From Hydractinia symbiolongicarpus (Eukaryota > Cnidaria > Hydrozoa > Anthoathecata > Hydractiniidae), in NCBI RefSeq assembly GCF_029227915.1, contig NC_079884.1, positions 19,408,001 to 19,472,000 of the forward strand: a stretch of DNA of 64,000 bases, in the 5' to 3' direction. Numbering within the stretch: position 1 is the stretch's first letter; each line of letters begins with the position of its first letter. The notes under the pieces were generated by a model. The model had not been told where the DNA came from. It saw only the letters and a list, made by a program, of their open reading frames with translations, and made no database searches. Below are positions 1-10,161 of this stretch, in pieces. A program made the position numbers and the translations under genes.

Positions 1-60
1 TATATGATTGTACTACTCTGCTTTTTACGTTTTCTAATATACAGGCATATAATAAATAAA

Positions 61-817
61 ATGTCTGGGCTTGCTAATATATTGGATGTTATTGATACTC
101 TCGCAGAAGCCTTACAACAACCGGAAAAACCAATCGATAGAAGTCAAGTTTTAAAAGATGCAATCAGGGAAGGTAAAGCACATCTTTTACCAAAGAAATG
201 TTCGGAAAGTTTTATTGATAAGGCGTCAGATGATGCGCTCGAAAAAGTATAGGCCGGTTATGTTCAACAAGAAATTCAGGATAAAGGAAAAAAACAGGCC
301 AGGCATTATCTGCGCATGTAGTAAACTTGCATTCAAATGCCGTACGCAACCTGATTTGCCTCGATTGTGTTAAAAAATTGAGAGAAGTTATCAATGAAGA
401 TCCAATCATTAAGGAATCCATTACTGACCTCGGTATTTTGTTTCATGTTACATTTGGTAAATTTTTAGCACCACTTGTGGTTTTGGCGCACACTGCAAAT
501 CATACCAGAGTTCTAGCGCAGTCTGCGACTCTGCTTAACGAAAAATATCCTGAAGCATCAGGCACTCAGCTGTCCAAGAAAAATATAAACGGAGAAGATC
601 GAAAAGGGGAAGGTGAAATGTGGAATAATCTATCGAAAGTAGCTCTAGGATTACGCAAAGAATATGCTTTAGGCATTGCACGATTTAAAGTTAGTGCTCG
701 AGCCAGTCTTATACCAAGCTTTGACACTTTCGTCAGCCATGGTCTTAATATGCATCGAAAAATTATAATTACTCCGCATGCAGGTAGGTTTCCATCTTAT
801 GTCTGTGAGTTAGAGCT
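61..817 (+). pseudogene. Unrecognised coding remnant with one stop and one frameshift
   Basis: A reading frame opens at ATG 61 just after an acceptor-like CTAATATACAG, so it may be the start of an exon. It runs to a TAG at 250 and resumes after a frame change near 290. From there it continues as an alpha-helix-rich, Ala/Leu/Lys-rich sequence (IKESITDLG, APLVVLAHTANH, SKVALGLRKEYALG) until a MITE begins at 818. About 240 residues can be read, with no motif I recognise. Amino-acid composition looks like real protein, not chance, but the interrupted frame argues for decay. It could be part of a virus-like or mobile element; I cannot assign a function. Confidence 0.35.
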
Positions 818-1023
818 ACAATCCCGGTCAAAAATAATGGCGGTAAACCCTTTTTACACGTGTAGCAAGAGCAAGATAAGTACAAAGCCCCCTTTCCCCC
901 AGTATCAATGTTCAAAAGTTGTGCTAACACGTTTTCAAACATTGATAATGGAGGAGAGGGGGTAGGAAAGGATTATACTGCACTTTTTGTAGCTTACTGC
1001 CAATATATTTTGACCGGGATTGT
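818..1023. mobile_element. MITE family 1, copy 1 (206 bp)
   Basis: The element begins ACAATCCCGGTCAAAA and ends with its inverted complement TTTTGACCGGGATTGT. The inverted similarity continues about 30 bp inward. It is flanked by CT on both sides (816-817, 1024-1025). A second copy at 2708-2907 is nearly identical. It has no coding capacity. The superfamily is unknown; a 2-bp duplication that differs between copies (CT here, AG in the other) rules out the fixed TA of mariner. Confidence 0.8.
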
Positions 1024-1598
1024 CTCTGAAATTTTAGACTTAGAATTTTTTCGCCAATTTTTTGCAGTAATATTTTTGACTTAATTTTTAAATTAATTCT
1101 AAAAGTGGATACTATATATATGTTTTGAAGTATGTACCAGCATTGTTTCTTTTGTGCTATGCTTAAATTGGAAACAATAGAAATGCTAAAACAAAAGTTT
1201 TCGATAATCGCGAGACACAATATTCCGTGAAAAGTTGTAATTAATGAATACGTTATTGCTACTAATTTTTGTGGGTATTAATTTTAACGCACTTGTGCCA
1301 AAAAAAAATTATTTGCGCGCAAAATTTAGTACAGAGGCAACGCGCAAAATTTTTTGCGTGAAAAGTACTACGTGCAAAGAAACATATATACCTTTTCAAG
1401 AAAGAAAGGGTACATGTATATTTCGTCAAAAATTCAGAAAATTAGTACCAATAAAGTAGTGCTTAGCTCTGTAAAGAAAAATCAAACTGAAAAAAGACCT
1501 TGTTTATGTTTGTTTTGCATGTAAGTTTGGCACTTGTGCAAAAGCACAAAGGTTCCAGAACAAAATATTAAGTTTTTAAAGATATTTAGCTATAATCT

Positions 1599-1801
1599 CC
1601 ATGCGTCACAGTGCGTCACTAATGCGTCACTCGATTTTTTGCATGTGTTTAACTGTTAAATGTATGCGTCACATGCTTCACAACATTTTTTTAAAAGAAA
1701 TATGTACTAATCTTTTAAAACTTTGGATGTGACGCATGTGACGCATTAAATTCCTTCACAGCGTAGTACTATATGGCTTGTGACGCACTTGTGACGCATG
1801 G
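1599..1801. mobile_element. MITE with tandem TGCGTCAC terminal motifs
   Basis: The left side carries direct TGCGTCAC motifs (CCATGCGTCACAGTGCGTCAC then two more), and the right side carries GTGACGCA motifs ending GTGACGCATGG. The two ends are imperfect inverted copies of each other. Clustered subterminal repeats like these usually act as transposase binding sites. Flanks resemble TATAAT / ATATAAT but no exact target duplication is clear. There is no ORF. Confidence 0.6.
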
Positions 1802-1805
1802 AATA

Positions 1806-1808
1806 TAA

Positions 1809-1839
<31 letters not shown>

Positions 1840-1860
1840 TATTTATTATTACTATTATTT
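1806..1860 (+). repeat. (ATT)n microsatellite, tail of the adjacent SINE
   Basis: A run of ATT/ACT/TATT triplets abuts the 3' end of the minus-strand SINE at 1861-2135 and is best read as the tail of that SINE. Confidence 0.85.
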
Positions 1861-2135
1861 ACCCAGGATAGCCTCTTCAGTTCCTATTGGTACTGCTATC
1901 AACGAGGGTCCTGCGAATGGGGTCCTAGCGCATTTAAAGCTCCCATTTGAGCTACGAAAGTCGTGCAAGCACAGCAATCGCTCAACTAGACAACCGCCTA
2001 AGATATCAATCCTATTCTCATGCTGAGCGCTAAGCAGAAAGGATAGATTCACACTTTTATAGTCTCTGGCATGACTCGGCCGGGGTTTGAACCCAAGACC
2101 TCCCGCACTGAAAGCGAACGCTCTACCACAAGGCT
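1861..2135 (-). mobile_element. tRNA-derived SINE (type 1)
   Basis: On the minus strand the head has a pol III A box TGGTAGAGCG (2119-2128) and a B box GGTTCAAACCC (2083-2093) at tRNA-like spacing. A central domain of about 200 bp and an ATT-rich tail follow. The central part, including GCATTTAAAGCTCCCATTTG on the plus strand, resembles the core of the other SINEs in this window (5893, 39859, 50228), although the tRNA heads differ. Confidence 0.8.
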
Positions 2136-2179
2136 ATCAGTCGGTGAACTTTTAAATACGAACATAGTTTTTTTATATA

Positions 2180-2460
2180 TATTATACATTTTAGGCATCC
2201 ATGCCTTTGATAACCGGGGTGCAAACAGTGCGGGCAAGGTTCTAAGTCTTTCATCGATTCCTTTGGGATTTCTTCAATGAATTTAAATTCTCGTCCCCTT
2301 GAACTCATCATATCTGTTTCGCGTTGATATCTGGTTATATTTTTCAACATCTTTAATTGAACCTTTTCTTGTAGCCAAAATTGGCATGGAATTGTCCCTG
2401 CCTATAACCATGTCAGTGGCAAACTGGTTTTTAGGCCTTGGCAGGTATTTTTTATCTTAT
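2180..2460 (-). pseudogene. Frameshifted coding remnant with CxxC-x9-CxxC
   Basis: Two overlapping minus-strand frames read as one protein-like sequence with a shift near 2310. The first contains DMVIGRDNSMPILATRKG and SIKDVEKYNQ. The second contains REFKFIEEIPKESMKDLE followed by CPHC, nine residues, then CLKC, which suits a zinc-ribbon-like site. A donor-like AAAAT/GTATAAT follows the last Cys. I do not recognise the family. It may be an exon of a host gene or part of a mobile element; the SINE at 1861-2135 lies just beyond its 3' side. Confidence 0.35.
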
Positions 2461-2707
2461 TTTTTATACGTTATTTTAGGCTACGATGAGAGCTTATTTC
2501 TTGTGTTGAATACATTTGATTTCACTTTCGTTTTCTTCAAATTTTGGCGCCTAATTTTTCTTATCATTTCACTGGATTTGTTACAGAATAGAAGCTAGGC
2601 TCTAGTCCACGTGTGTGTGTAACAAATTCGAGTTACAAAGGTCGTTTTAACTTTCTCTAGGAAGAAAAAGGCCGCAACTTTTTTCAATTTTTTTTCTTGA
2701 AATTCAG

Positions 2708-2907
2708 ACAATCCCAGTCAATAATAATGGCAGTAAACCCTTTTTACAAGTGTAGCAAGAGCAAGATAAGTACAAAGCCCCCTTTCCCCCAGTATCAATG
2801 TTCAAAAGTTGTGCTAACACGTTTCCAAACATTGATAATGGGGGAGAGGGGGGAGATTATACTGCACTCTTTGTAGCTTACTGTCAATATATTTTGACCG
2901 GGATTGT
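2708..2907. mobile_element. MITE family 1, copy 2 (200 bp)
   Basis: Near-identical to 818-1023 over its whole length, with the same ACAATCCC...GGGATTGT ends. It is flanked by AG on both sides (2706-2707, 2908-2909). Confidence 0.8.
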
Positions 2908-2984
2908 AGGTGAACAGTATTCTAAATGGTGTTTTGAAAATACAGGTTCCTTGAAAGTTGTATGATCCTCCATAAAAACTCTCG

Positions 2985-4158
2985 TTGTTTCTAACAATAA
3001 ACCAGAAGCCCTGCGGCTTGAAGATTTCCGTCATAAGCCTAAAAGATTCTGAAATTTGAAGTAAGCCTTGAAAACAGAGAATTATGGGGTAAACAAATTA
3101 TTAAGTATCTCAACTCTCAATTATTATTGTAACTCCCCTGCAATGTTAAAATACAACTTAATAAATAAAAGATAAAAAATAAAATTTTACATATCTATAT
3201 GAAGTATATATTTTAAAGTAACAGTTAAAACTTGAACTGGATATTTTCAAAACTGATCAGGAAAATACAAATCTTGTCATGTTTGAACTTGACGATTCGA
3301 ACATAATAACTTCTGAACAAGCTAAATTTGAATAAATGAAGTAGTTCATTGTTAATTAATTCAGCAATAAATACATTAGCATTTGAATGTTTCAGTTTTT
3401 AAGCCTTCAAAACTTATTCTCTAGCTGAAGATTTTTTAAAAATGCTGATGGTGCATGGTTTGATAACAGCTGATCTGAAAAAGAAAGTACGTTTTAAAAA
3501 TGAGAAACAAGAATACACTTTTGCCATGACCTGAATTAACACCAGGTTGTTTAATTATTGTCCCTTTATAGACCTCTCTTTGCCTTTTTGATTTGAAAAG
3601 GGAATTTATTAAAAAAAGAGACAAATCAATGCCATGTGATGCACAAGGTATATTATATGTATATAAATATATGTATATAAATTTAATCAAGCTGGCTTTT
3701 GATATGTTTGTTAAACAAGTAACATATTAAGCAGGCGAACATGATTTTGAAACCTGTGAACAATACAGGATTTATTTTGTCGAAATCTATTTGAATTCAA
3801 CAGATTTGATTGTTTATTATCCTTTTTTGATTCGATTTCTCAAAATTGAACTTCATTTTGGAGAGTCTGATTAGTTGTAATTTTTCATTTTGAGGAAATT
3901 GATTGGTCATTGTTTTGTTTGACAAATCTAAAAAGTTGAACATATATATATACATGGTGCGTACAGTATAATTAGCCGCTCATACAGCTAATTATACGAT
4001 AGATATTTTTTACTTAAATTTCCACATTTTTTCGTTATTGATCTCCCCATAGCCATCTATTATATAGATCCACATAAAGTTGTGCTTCAATTAAATCCAA
4101 AAAAAAAGGAACAAGAAAGGATTGTGCAAAATAGTTATTAATTTTACTGTACCAGTAT

Positions 4159-4194
<36 letters not shown>

Positions 4195-4195
4195 A
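2985..4195 (-). repeat. Long repeat R, copy R1 (inverted relative to R2)
   Basis: Read on the minus strand, this matches 5812-9052 (R2) and 49960-51945 (R3) in order. Shared landmarks include the block around GGCTATGGGGAGATC, AATCCTGTATTGTCCACAGG-like sequence, TACCCCATAATTCTC and GCAGGGCTTCT. R1 lacks the SINE present in R2 and R3. R1 and R2 flank the Polinton-like integrase relic in opposite orientation, as terminal inverted repeats would. A short (AT)n run sits at 4155-4192. Confidence 0.7.
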
Positions 4196-4207
4196 GGGTG
4201 AAAGTGG

Positions 4208-4540
4208 TCAAGTACCTGAGGGTAGAACTCCAACAATTACCTCATCAAATTCTACCGCCCTTTTAGGAGCAACAGTAACGGTTATTGTGATAGTAGGCGT
4301 TGATGTTTGGTATGAATTTTTTAAACAGCAGCAGCAATCATCAGAGCAGCCGCCTCCTGTTGAAAAAAAGTTCAAAAGTATACTATATAATAATATTATA
4401 TTGCAACGATCGATAATGCACCAAAACTTTCCGATTTTTATGTACCTTCCAAACATCAACAGGACGGTGAAATCACGTTCATTGTAGGACCCCTAGCTCT
4501 TCTGGGGTTTGCAGCGTGTAAATTGTTGTAAAAAAATACA
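4208..4540 (+). CDS. Small ORF remnants with hydrophobic segments
   Basis: Two short frames lie directly upstream of the integrase relic. The first contains a run of Val/Ile/Thr (ATVTVIVIVGVDVWYEFF) followed by Gln-rich and Pro-rich sequence. The second ends ITFIVGPLALLGFAACKLL at a stop near 4530. Both look like single membrane helices with polar flanks. Polinton-type elements often carry small membrane-protein genes near the integrase, so a shared origin is plausible but unproven. Confidence 0.3.
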
Positions 4541-4560
4541 CATTTTAACATGTAATAAAC

Positions 4561-5402
4561 ATGTCAAAAGTAAAAAAGTCACTAGCAACGCGCCCAGCAA
4601 AACATATTGTTACAGGAGCCGAGACAGAAAAATTGAGTAGTATTTACTACAACCCAGAACATCTTTGGGTTGGTAGAAAAAACATCAAACTACTATCTGA
4701 GGAGAGTAAATTACCACGTAAAAGAGTCGTACATTGGTTGTCTCACCAGCCCCTATGGATACAACATATTCGGGGGCCAAAAAAGATTGATTATCCCCAT
4801 TTTAAGATTACACAACCGAATAAAATGCATCAATTTAATCTATTGTACATGCCTCATGAAAAACTTTATGAAAATGTATCCTGACAGGGATCGATGTAGC
4901 CTCAAAATATAAAGTAGCGAGACCTCTACGTACGAAAAAAGCCAGTGAGGTTGCAGACATGATTAAAGACATATATAAAGCAGGTCCTCTCCGCTATCCT
5001 ACAATATTTCAATATGATAATAGTTCAGAATTTAAATCGGATGTGACGAAACATTTGGAAGGTAAAGGGGTGGAGATTAAATGAGCTACAACCAAGTATC
5101 ATCACACCTTTACAGCGTTCGTTGGGTCTTACAACAAGAGACTATTGCACAGAGACTATTCAAGCCCCAGGATGCGCAAGAGTTAGTTACTGAGGAGCCA
5201 AGTAAAATATGGTTGAAAAACCTGTACACTACAGTGAATAATGAATCCTTCAAATGCCATCAAGCTGAAAGACGTATGACTTGTAACAAATCAAAGAGTA
5301 TCCTGATGATGGTCTCTACCTCTACTATCTTCAAGCTGGAGAGGAACATGGTGATCAGAAAAGACGTGCGACTGATGCTATTTGAAGTAAGAAAACATAT
5401 AG
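4561..5402 (+). pseudogene. Polinton/Maverick-like rve integrase relic
   Basis: The first frame (107 aa from ATG 4561) holds the N-terminal part. Further sequence in other frames covers the rest of a retroviral-type integrase core: a GIDVASKYKVARPLRTKK strand, the FQYDN second-Asp motif and a SYNKRL helix, then a C-terminal DGLY...EEHGDQKRRATDA segment. At least three frame changes or stops break it. The expected first catalytic Asp reads Asn (HQFNLLYMP) and the expected Glu reads Gly (VGSYNKRL), so it is catalytically dead. It ends abruptly at an inserted 18S rDNA fragment. Family assignment is from motif memory; a Ginger-type integrase is the main alternative. Confidence 0.6.
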
Positions 5403-5508
5403 ACCGCCCGTCGCTACTACCGATTAAATGGTTTAGTGAAATCTTCGGATTGGCGCCATCGTGGCCGCAAGGTTGTGACAGATTGCCGAAAAGTTGAACT
5501 TGGTCATT

Positions 5509-5556
<48 letters not shown>

Positions 5557-5566
5557 GGGATCATTA
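5403..5566 (+). rRNA. 3' end of 18S rRNA, fragment
   Basis: The sequence carries the universal 18S terminus: ACCGCCCGTCGCTACTACCG near the start, then GTCGTAACAAGGTTTCCGTA and GGTGAACCTACGGAGGGATC, ending GGATCATTA at 5566. Only the last 160 or so bases of the gene are present, fused to transposon DNA, so it is an rDNA pseudogene fragment. Confidence 0.9.
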
Positions 5567-5700
5567 CCGTTTGTCATTAGACAAAACCATTGTGAACTGT
5601 ACTCAAGTGTGCGGGGTAACTTAGGTTCTAAACAATGCCTTAATCGGCCTCGCATGCGACAAACCCAAATTTGTTTCAACACAAAAAAAACGAAATGTGA
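5567..5700 (+). other. ITS1 of the rDNA fragment
   Basis: About 134 bases between the 18S end and the 5.8S start. This is very short for a metazoan ITS1 and is the best taxonomic marker in the window. Confidence 0.8.
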
Positions 5701-5811
5701 CAACTTCTAACGGTGGATCTCTTGGCTCGTGCATCGATGAAGAACGTAGCCAGTTTCGATAAGTAGTGTGAATTGCAGAATTCAGTCAATCATCGAATCT
5801 TTGAACACAAA
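5701..5811 (+). rRNA. 5.8S rRNA, truncated pseudogene
   Basis: Starts CAACTTCTAACGGTGGATCT and contains GCATCGATGAAGAACG, GTGTGAATTGCAGAATTC and ATCATCGAATCTTTGAAC. The usually invariant segment after GTAGCC is altered (AGTTTCGATAAGTAGTG). The gene stops about 45 bases short of normal length at the R2 repeat, so it is a pseudogene. Confidence 0.9.
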
Positions 5812-5892
5812 AATATCTATCCTATAAGTAGCTGTATGAGCAGCTAATTATACTGTACGTACCGTATATAATTATTCTGCATAAATAAACAG

Positions 5893-6267
5893 ATGGCTAG
5901 CCTCACAAAGTTAGATGGAGAGTCCTAGAGTATTTAATGCTCATTTTGAGCTACGGAGACTCAATTCGGTTCCGCGCTCTACCAGACAACTCCGTGCAAC
6001 ATTCAACAGCCCACACAGTGTCTCATCTCCCCTATTTCCCTGGGGCTATGTCAATTTAATGACCAATCTGAACAGAGATTGTGTACTCTTCGTGTGACCA
6101 GAACATTTTGTGTACGGCTAAGACTAAAATGCTTACATTTTGTTGGTGTGGGTTAACCTGGGCTATGGTAGCATTCACTCGCCCATATTGAATTGCCGCT
6201 AAGGGGAATTGAACCCCATTCTCCCGCACAAAGTGCCAGAGTTATAACCACTAAGCTACGGCGCCAT
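5893..6267 (-). mobile_element. tRNA-derived SINE (type 2)
   Basis: Minus-strand head with A box TAGCTTAGTGG (6248-6258) and B box around GGGGTTCAATTCCCC (6203-6217). The central domain includes GAGAGTCCTAGAGTATTTAA (plus strand) and the 3' end is ATGGCTAGCC at 5893. A segment of about 90 bp at 6055-6146 is absent from the copy at 50228 but recurs alone near 49169-49268. Confidence 0.85.
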
Positions 6268-7097
6268 TGAAAGCGGCTAACTATTCTGTTACTGGCTAAT
6301 TATCAGTTCTCCTTGAGTGCCTAATTTGCTTGAAAACCTTTCTTGAACTAACAACCAAAGGTAACACAAAATATTTTTCTAAGATTTCTTAGAACAGACT
6401 AGATCTTTAAAAATCTCAAGAAAGGACCATCGATTTATCAAATCCGCAAGGTTATTGTGTGTTTAACCTTTTTTGTTTCAACTTGTTCAATTCAATTTGT
6501 CAATTTGAAATTTCAGAAATAATATCAGAAAAATGCAACTAATCAGACTTTCCGAAAAAAAATTCAAATATGAAAATAACAAACACTTAAATTTGTTGAA
6601 TTCAATAAATTGATTTAGACAAAATAAATCCTGTATTGTCCACAGGTTTTAAAACCATGCATCGCCTGCTTAATATCTTACTTTTTTAACAAAAATATCA
6701 AAAACCAGCTAGATTAAATTTATATACATATATTTATATATATAATATACCTTGTGTATCACATGGCATTGATTTGTATCTTTTTAATAAATTCCCTTTT
6801 CAAATCAAAGAGACAATGAGATGTTAAAAAGGCAACAATTAAAGAACCTGATGATAATTCAGTTTATGGCAAAATTGTATTCTTGTTTCTCATTTTTAAA
6901 ACGTACTTTCTTTTGCAGATCAGCTATTATCAAACCATGCACCATCGGCATTTAAACAGATCTTCAAAAGGAGAGTAAATTCTGAAGGCCAAAATACTGA
7001 AATATTTCAATGCCAATATGTATTTATCGCTGAAATAATTAACAATGAGCTACTTCCTTCATTCAAATGAGCTCGTTCAAAAGTTATTAAATTCTAA

Positions 7098-7616
7098 CTA
7101 GTCGATAAAGCCCGTGGAAAAATCCACTGAGGCAGGATAAAAACGAAAAATAAGCGTCATATGAATTTTGATGACGTCAGCAACCCATCTGCAAAAAAAA
7201 TTAGAACCTTGTTTTTACGTTGTCTCTATTGTGTGGAGCGCGGATCAAGAAAATGTATGTAATCACGTGATTTTGATGAATGGTTAATGAGAATTAGGGG
7301 TTTAAAAATTTTGCTGACGTCAGCAATGGTCCGTCAAAACCCTAAAAAATTTTTTAGAAATTTGTATACCTGTTGCCTTTATCGTATAGATCTTGAAATG
7401 CTGATCAAGAAAATGTATAGGATCATGTACTTTTGACAACGGTTGCTTAGGGTTTGAATGTTTTTTGACGACGTCATCAACCCGTCCATTTCGAAACGGA
7501 TTTGGGGACCCAGGTTTGGGAAAATGACCTAAATCCACCCACGCGGTGGAAAAACATTGACATCACCACCTCGTTTCCACAAACACACAGACACACTCTC
7601 CGTATTATTATAGAGA
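7098..7616 (-). mobile_element. Non-autonomous Helitron (519 bp)
   Basis: On the minus strand it starts TCTCTATAATAATACGG and ends with a GTGGATTTTTCCAC hairpin, about ten bases, then CTAG. The base before is A and the base after is T, which is the Helitron A/T insertion rule. Repeat copies R1 and R3 keep the uninterrupted site (GAATCGTCAAG), confirming exact boundaries. There is no Rep/helicase coding. Confidence 0.9.
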
Positions 7617-7888
7617 TCGTTAAGTTTATACATAACAAAATTTTTATTCTGAAATTTCCAAAGTTTTTCTGATCGGTTTCAAAAATATCTAGCTAAAGTT
7701 TTAACTGTTATTTTTGTGAAATTAACGCGAATTTAAAAAAGCAAATATTAAAACGGCATTGGATAAAGCGAATTTTCAGCCATTAAAATATTTTTTTTAA
7801 AAATTAGATGAATTTAAAGCAAAGAAAGAACGACAGAAATTGGTTATGCATAGGCAATTCTTATTTTTCTGATATATAACATATCATA

Positions 7889-8534
7889 CAGTAAAGGCAG
7901 AGATACATTTGAAATTTTTATTTCGAAACTGTCTGAAATTTTTATTTCAGAAATATTTGGAAATACGTTTTCCATTGTTTCGAAATTAATATGAAGTCTT
8001 TCAGCATTATTTTAAACATGAATCGAAAGGATCAAAAAAGGATCAAGCAGGATCAAACTCCATCGTGTCTGCTTCGTATTCACTCATTTTTATGTTTTCG
8101 TCTGTTTATCGCAAAAAAAAAATTCACAAAAGCTTCTCAAAAGAAGAAAAATGCGCACCTGTTGTCGGCAGCTTTGAAATTATTTCGAAATATAGAAAAT
8201 TACTAGTCGTTAGCCCGTGAAAAAATCCACGGGTTCGCCCGTCCTTTTTATACCGCATTGCGTGCGTCTCGCTACTTGCGCAGCTAAGCTACCATTTTGC
8301 GTGACGGACAGACGCATACGGGTATTTTAATATAGATACAAATCGATTTGCAGAATTTTCTTGCTCTGAAATACCTGTGAAAGTTTTGCAGCACGTCTCG
8401 AAATTAATTTCAGAGCAATTCGAAATACTTTCGTAAGCTTTTCGAAATGTTTCAAAAATATTTCGAAATATTTCTGAAATAAAAATTTCAGACAGTTTCG
8501 AAATAAAAATTTCAAATGTATCTTGGCCTTACAG
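7889..8534. mobile_element. Foldback/MITE element with about 70-bp TIRs
   Basis: The left arm (from 7889) and right arm (to 8534) share, in inverted orientation, GATACATTTGAAATTTTTAT and the following TTTCGAAACTGTCTGAAATT. The TIRs are AT-rich with many TTTCGAAA motifs. A mini-Helitron interrupts the middle. The short ORFs at 7991-8206 and 8327-8515 are by-products of the repeat. Confidence 0.7.
8203..8336 (-). mobile_element. Mini-Helitron (134 bp)
   Basis: Minus-strand 5' end TCTATATTAAAATACCCG followed by GTCTGTCCGTC. The 3' end has a CCGTGGATTTTTTCACGG hairpin and then CTAG. It is flanked by A and T as expected. The sequence between the ends is under 60 bases, so this is close to the minimum mobile unit. 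Confidence 0.85.
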
Positions 8535-9052
8535 GGGTTTAAACTAATTAAATTTTGGTTTTGTTGGCGACTTTTGTTGATTTGTTAGAAATAAAAAAGA
8601 ACACTCCATCTCTCCGTTTTATGTTTAGATTAAAAAGAAGATCTCGAAATCATATAATTATATTTTTGAAAGGCATATTGCAAAAGATACATATAAGAAA
8701 ACAGATGCGTTAAAATATACAGATGTTTTTTTTAACGCGAACCATTAATTAACGGAGGAGAAATCCATGTAGGTATGGAATTTACATGGTTTTAATTAAC
8801 GCGAAATGTTCAAATTCGCGTTAATTAGTTGACTAGTTGTTTTCGTTTAATAAGGTAAAAAATTTATTTTAATTTTTATTTATTAAGTTGTATTTAAAAA
8901 TTGCAGGTTAGTTACAATAATAATTGAGAATTTGGAATACTTAGTGATTTGTTTACCCCATAATTCTCCGTTTTCAAGGTTCACTTCAAATTTTAATATC
9001 TTTCAGGCTAATGTCGGAAATCTCCTAGCTGCAGGGCTTCTTGTTTGGAGAT

Positions 9053-9937
9053 TAAAAAAGACGATGGAACAGACTTTGAAATCTCATAGAGTATTGAAAA
9101 ACGTGCAATGCGGTATAAGACAGGAGCGCCTTAGTGTGACTTGTGCCTATCAGAAAAAGTAGTAATTGTACGTGCTGAACCTAAGGAATTCTTAAATAAA
9201 AGAACAGAACTATTTAGCAAATGCCATCATCGCAATAAATTCACTTTGATAATAATGACTGGAGAGTTACTTTACAATAGTTTATAATGACTGCGGAGTC
9301 ATTTTTAGGGGAGTCAGAATTCACGATGACACAGAAAAAAACTTTACCAATACTCTAAAGGAGGATCCAAGACCCAGCTTGACTCTTTTCATTAAGGTCG
9401 TTCAAGCAGAAGATATATTCTTAGCATGTAAGGTCATATTTCATACCTGGTGTTTCTGTTTTTTTTAATCGATTAGCTTCTAACAATGGTGTAGAGAAAT
9501 TATAATTCTTTTCAACTGTTTGGTTCATTTTCTGTTCATATGGATGAGCAGGATGGATATTCTTATCTATAATGAAAAATTATGTAAGAAAAAAGCTAAA
9601 ACAGTTTTGTCTGCTACGCTAGGAAAAACGCGAGTAATAACGTGGAAATAAGTTTAATGGAAGTTGAGGAGGTACAAATATGCCACCGTACATAACTAAC
9701 ACAGATTACTGATTTACCTAGATTATTTCGGGTTTTTCTCAACTGGGATGCTGTTGATACGAAGGTGAGCTAGCCCGGTTTACTAACCTGATTTATTTAG
9801 TCAAAATCTCTAAAACCTTCTTAAAATAAATTGTGTTCATATAAAAGATTACATCAAACTATATGAGCATTCCTTACAAGGACCCGATATTTACCTGACA
9901 TGAATTTTTAAACGCAAATGTTAAGTTTCAAATTAAG
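9053..9937. other. Intergenic, no recognisable feature
   Basis: AT-rich sequence with only short chance frames and no inverted ends. A 76-aa frame ending at 9162 starts inside R2 and has no recognisable domain. Confidence 0.4.
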
Positions 9938-10161
9938 ATGAAAGTGTCGAGGGCGGTCGTGTACGCGCTCGCTCTGAAAATATTTTTATATTTCGCATTA
10001 AAAAGCCATTCTTTGTCAAGACAAATTTTGTTTGTTATTCACTAAATGGAGAAGATGTTTTAGATTTAAATGCTTCTTATACATATGAATCATTATTCGT
10101 AAACCAACAAACTCGTACAAGAACATGTACAAGAACGAAGAAATATTGCACTTAACTTTTG

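Larger units (their letters stand above)
7722..8824. mobile_element. TTAACGCGAATTT-ended TIR element, non-coding
   Basis: Starts TTAACGCGAATTT and ends AAATTCGCGTTAA, perfect 13-bp inverted ends. It lies inside R2 at a point where R1 is uninterrupted. The interior holds a foldback element and a Helitron, and I see no gene. Confidence 0.55.
5812..9052 (+). repeat. Long repeat R, copy R2, broken by insertions
   Basis: Begins at the rDNA junction with TAAGTAGCTGTATGAGCAGC and matches R1 (inverted) and R3. It is interrupted by a SINE (5893-6267), a Helitron (7098-7616) and a TTAACGCGAATTT-ended element (7722-8824) that holds a foldback element and a mini-Helitron. Similarity to R1 ends around GCAGGGCTTCT at 9034-9052. 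With R1 it forms an inverted pair around the integrase relic. Confidence 0.7.

Noticed and set aside
2049-2237. Possible functional tRNA gene on the minus strand
   Set aside because: Only A and B boxes are conserved; there is no cloverleaf, and the sequence continues into a SINE core.
2299-2598. A 99-aa hydrophobic plus-strand ORF
   Set aside because: It is antisense to a more protein-like minus-strand remnant; the hydrophobicity comes from T-rich DNA.
5260-5703. A 147-aa minus-strand ORF
   Set aside because: It lies across the 18S/ITS1 fragment and is antisense to rRNA.
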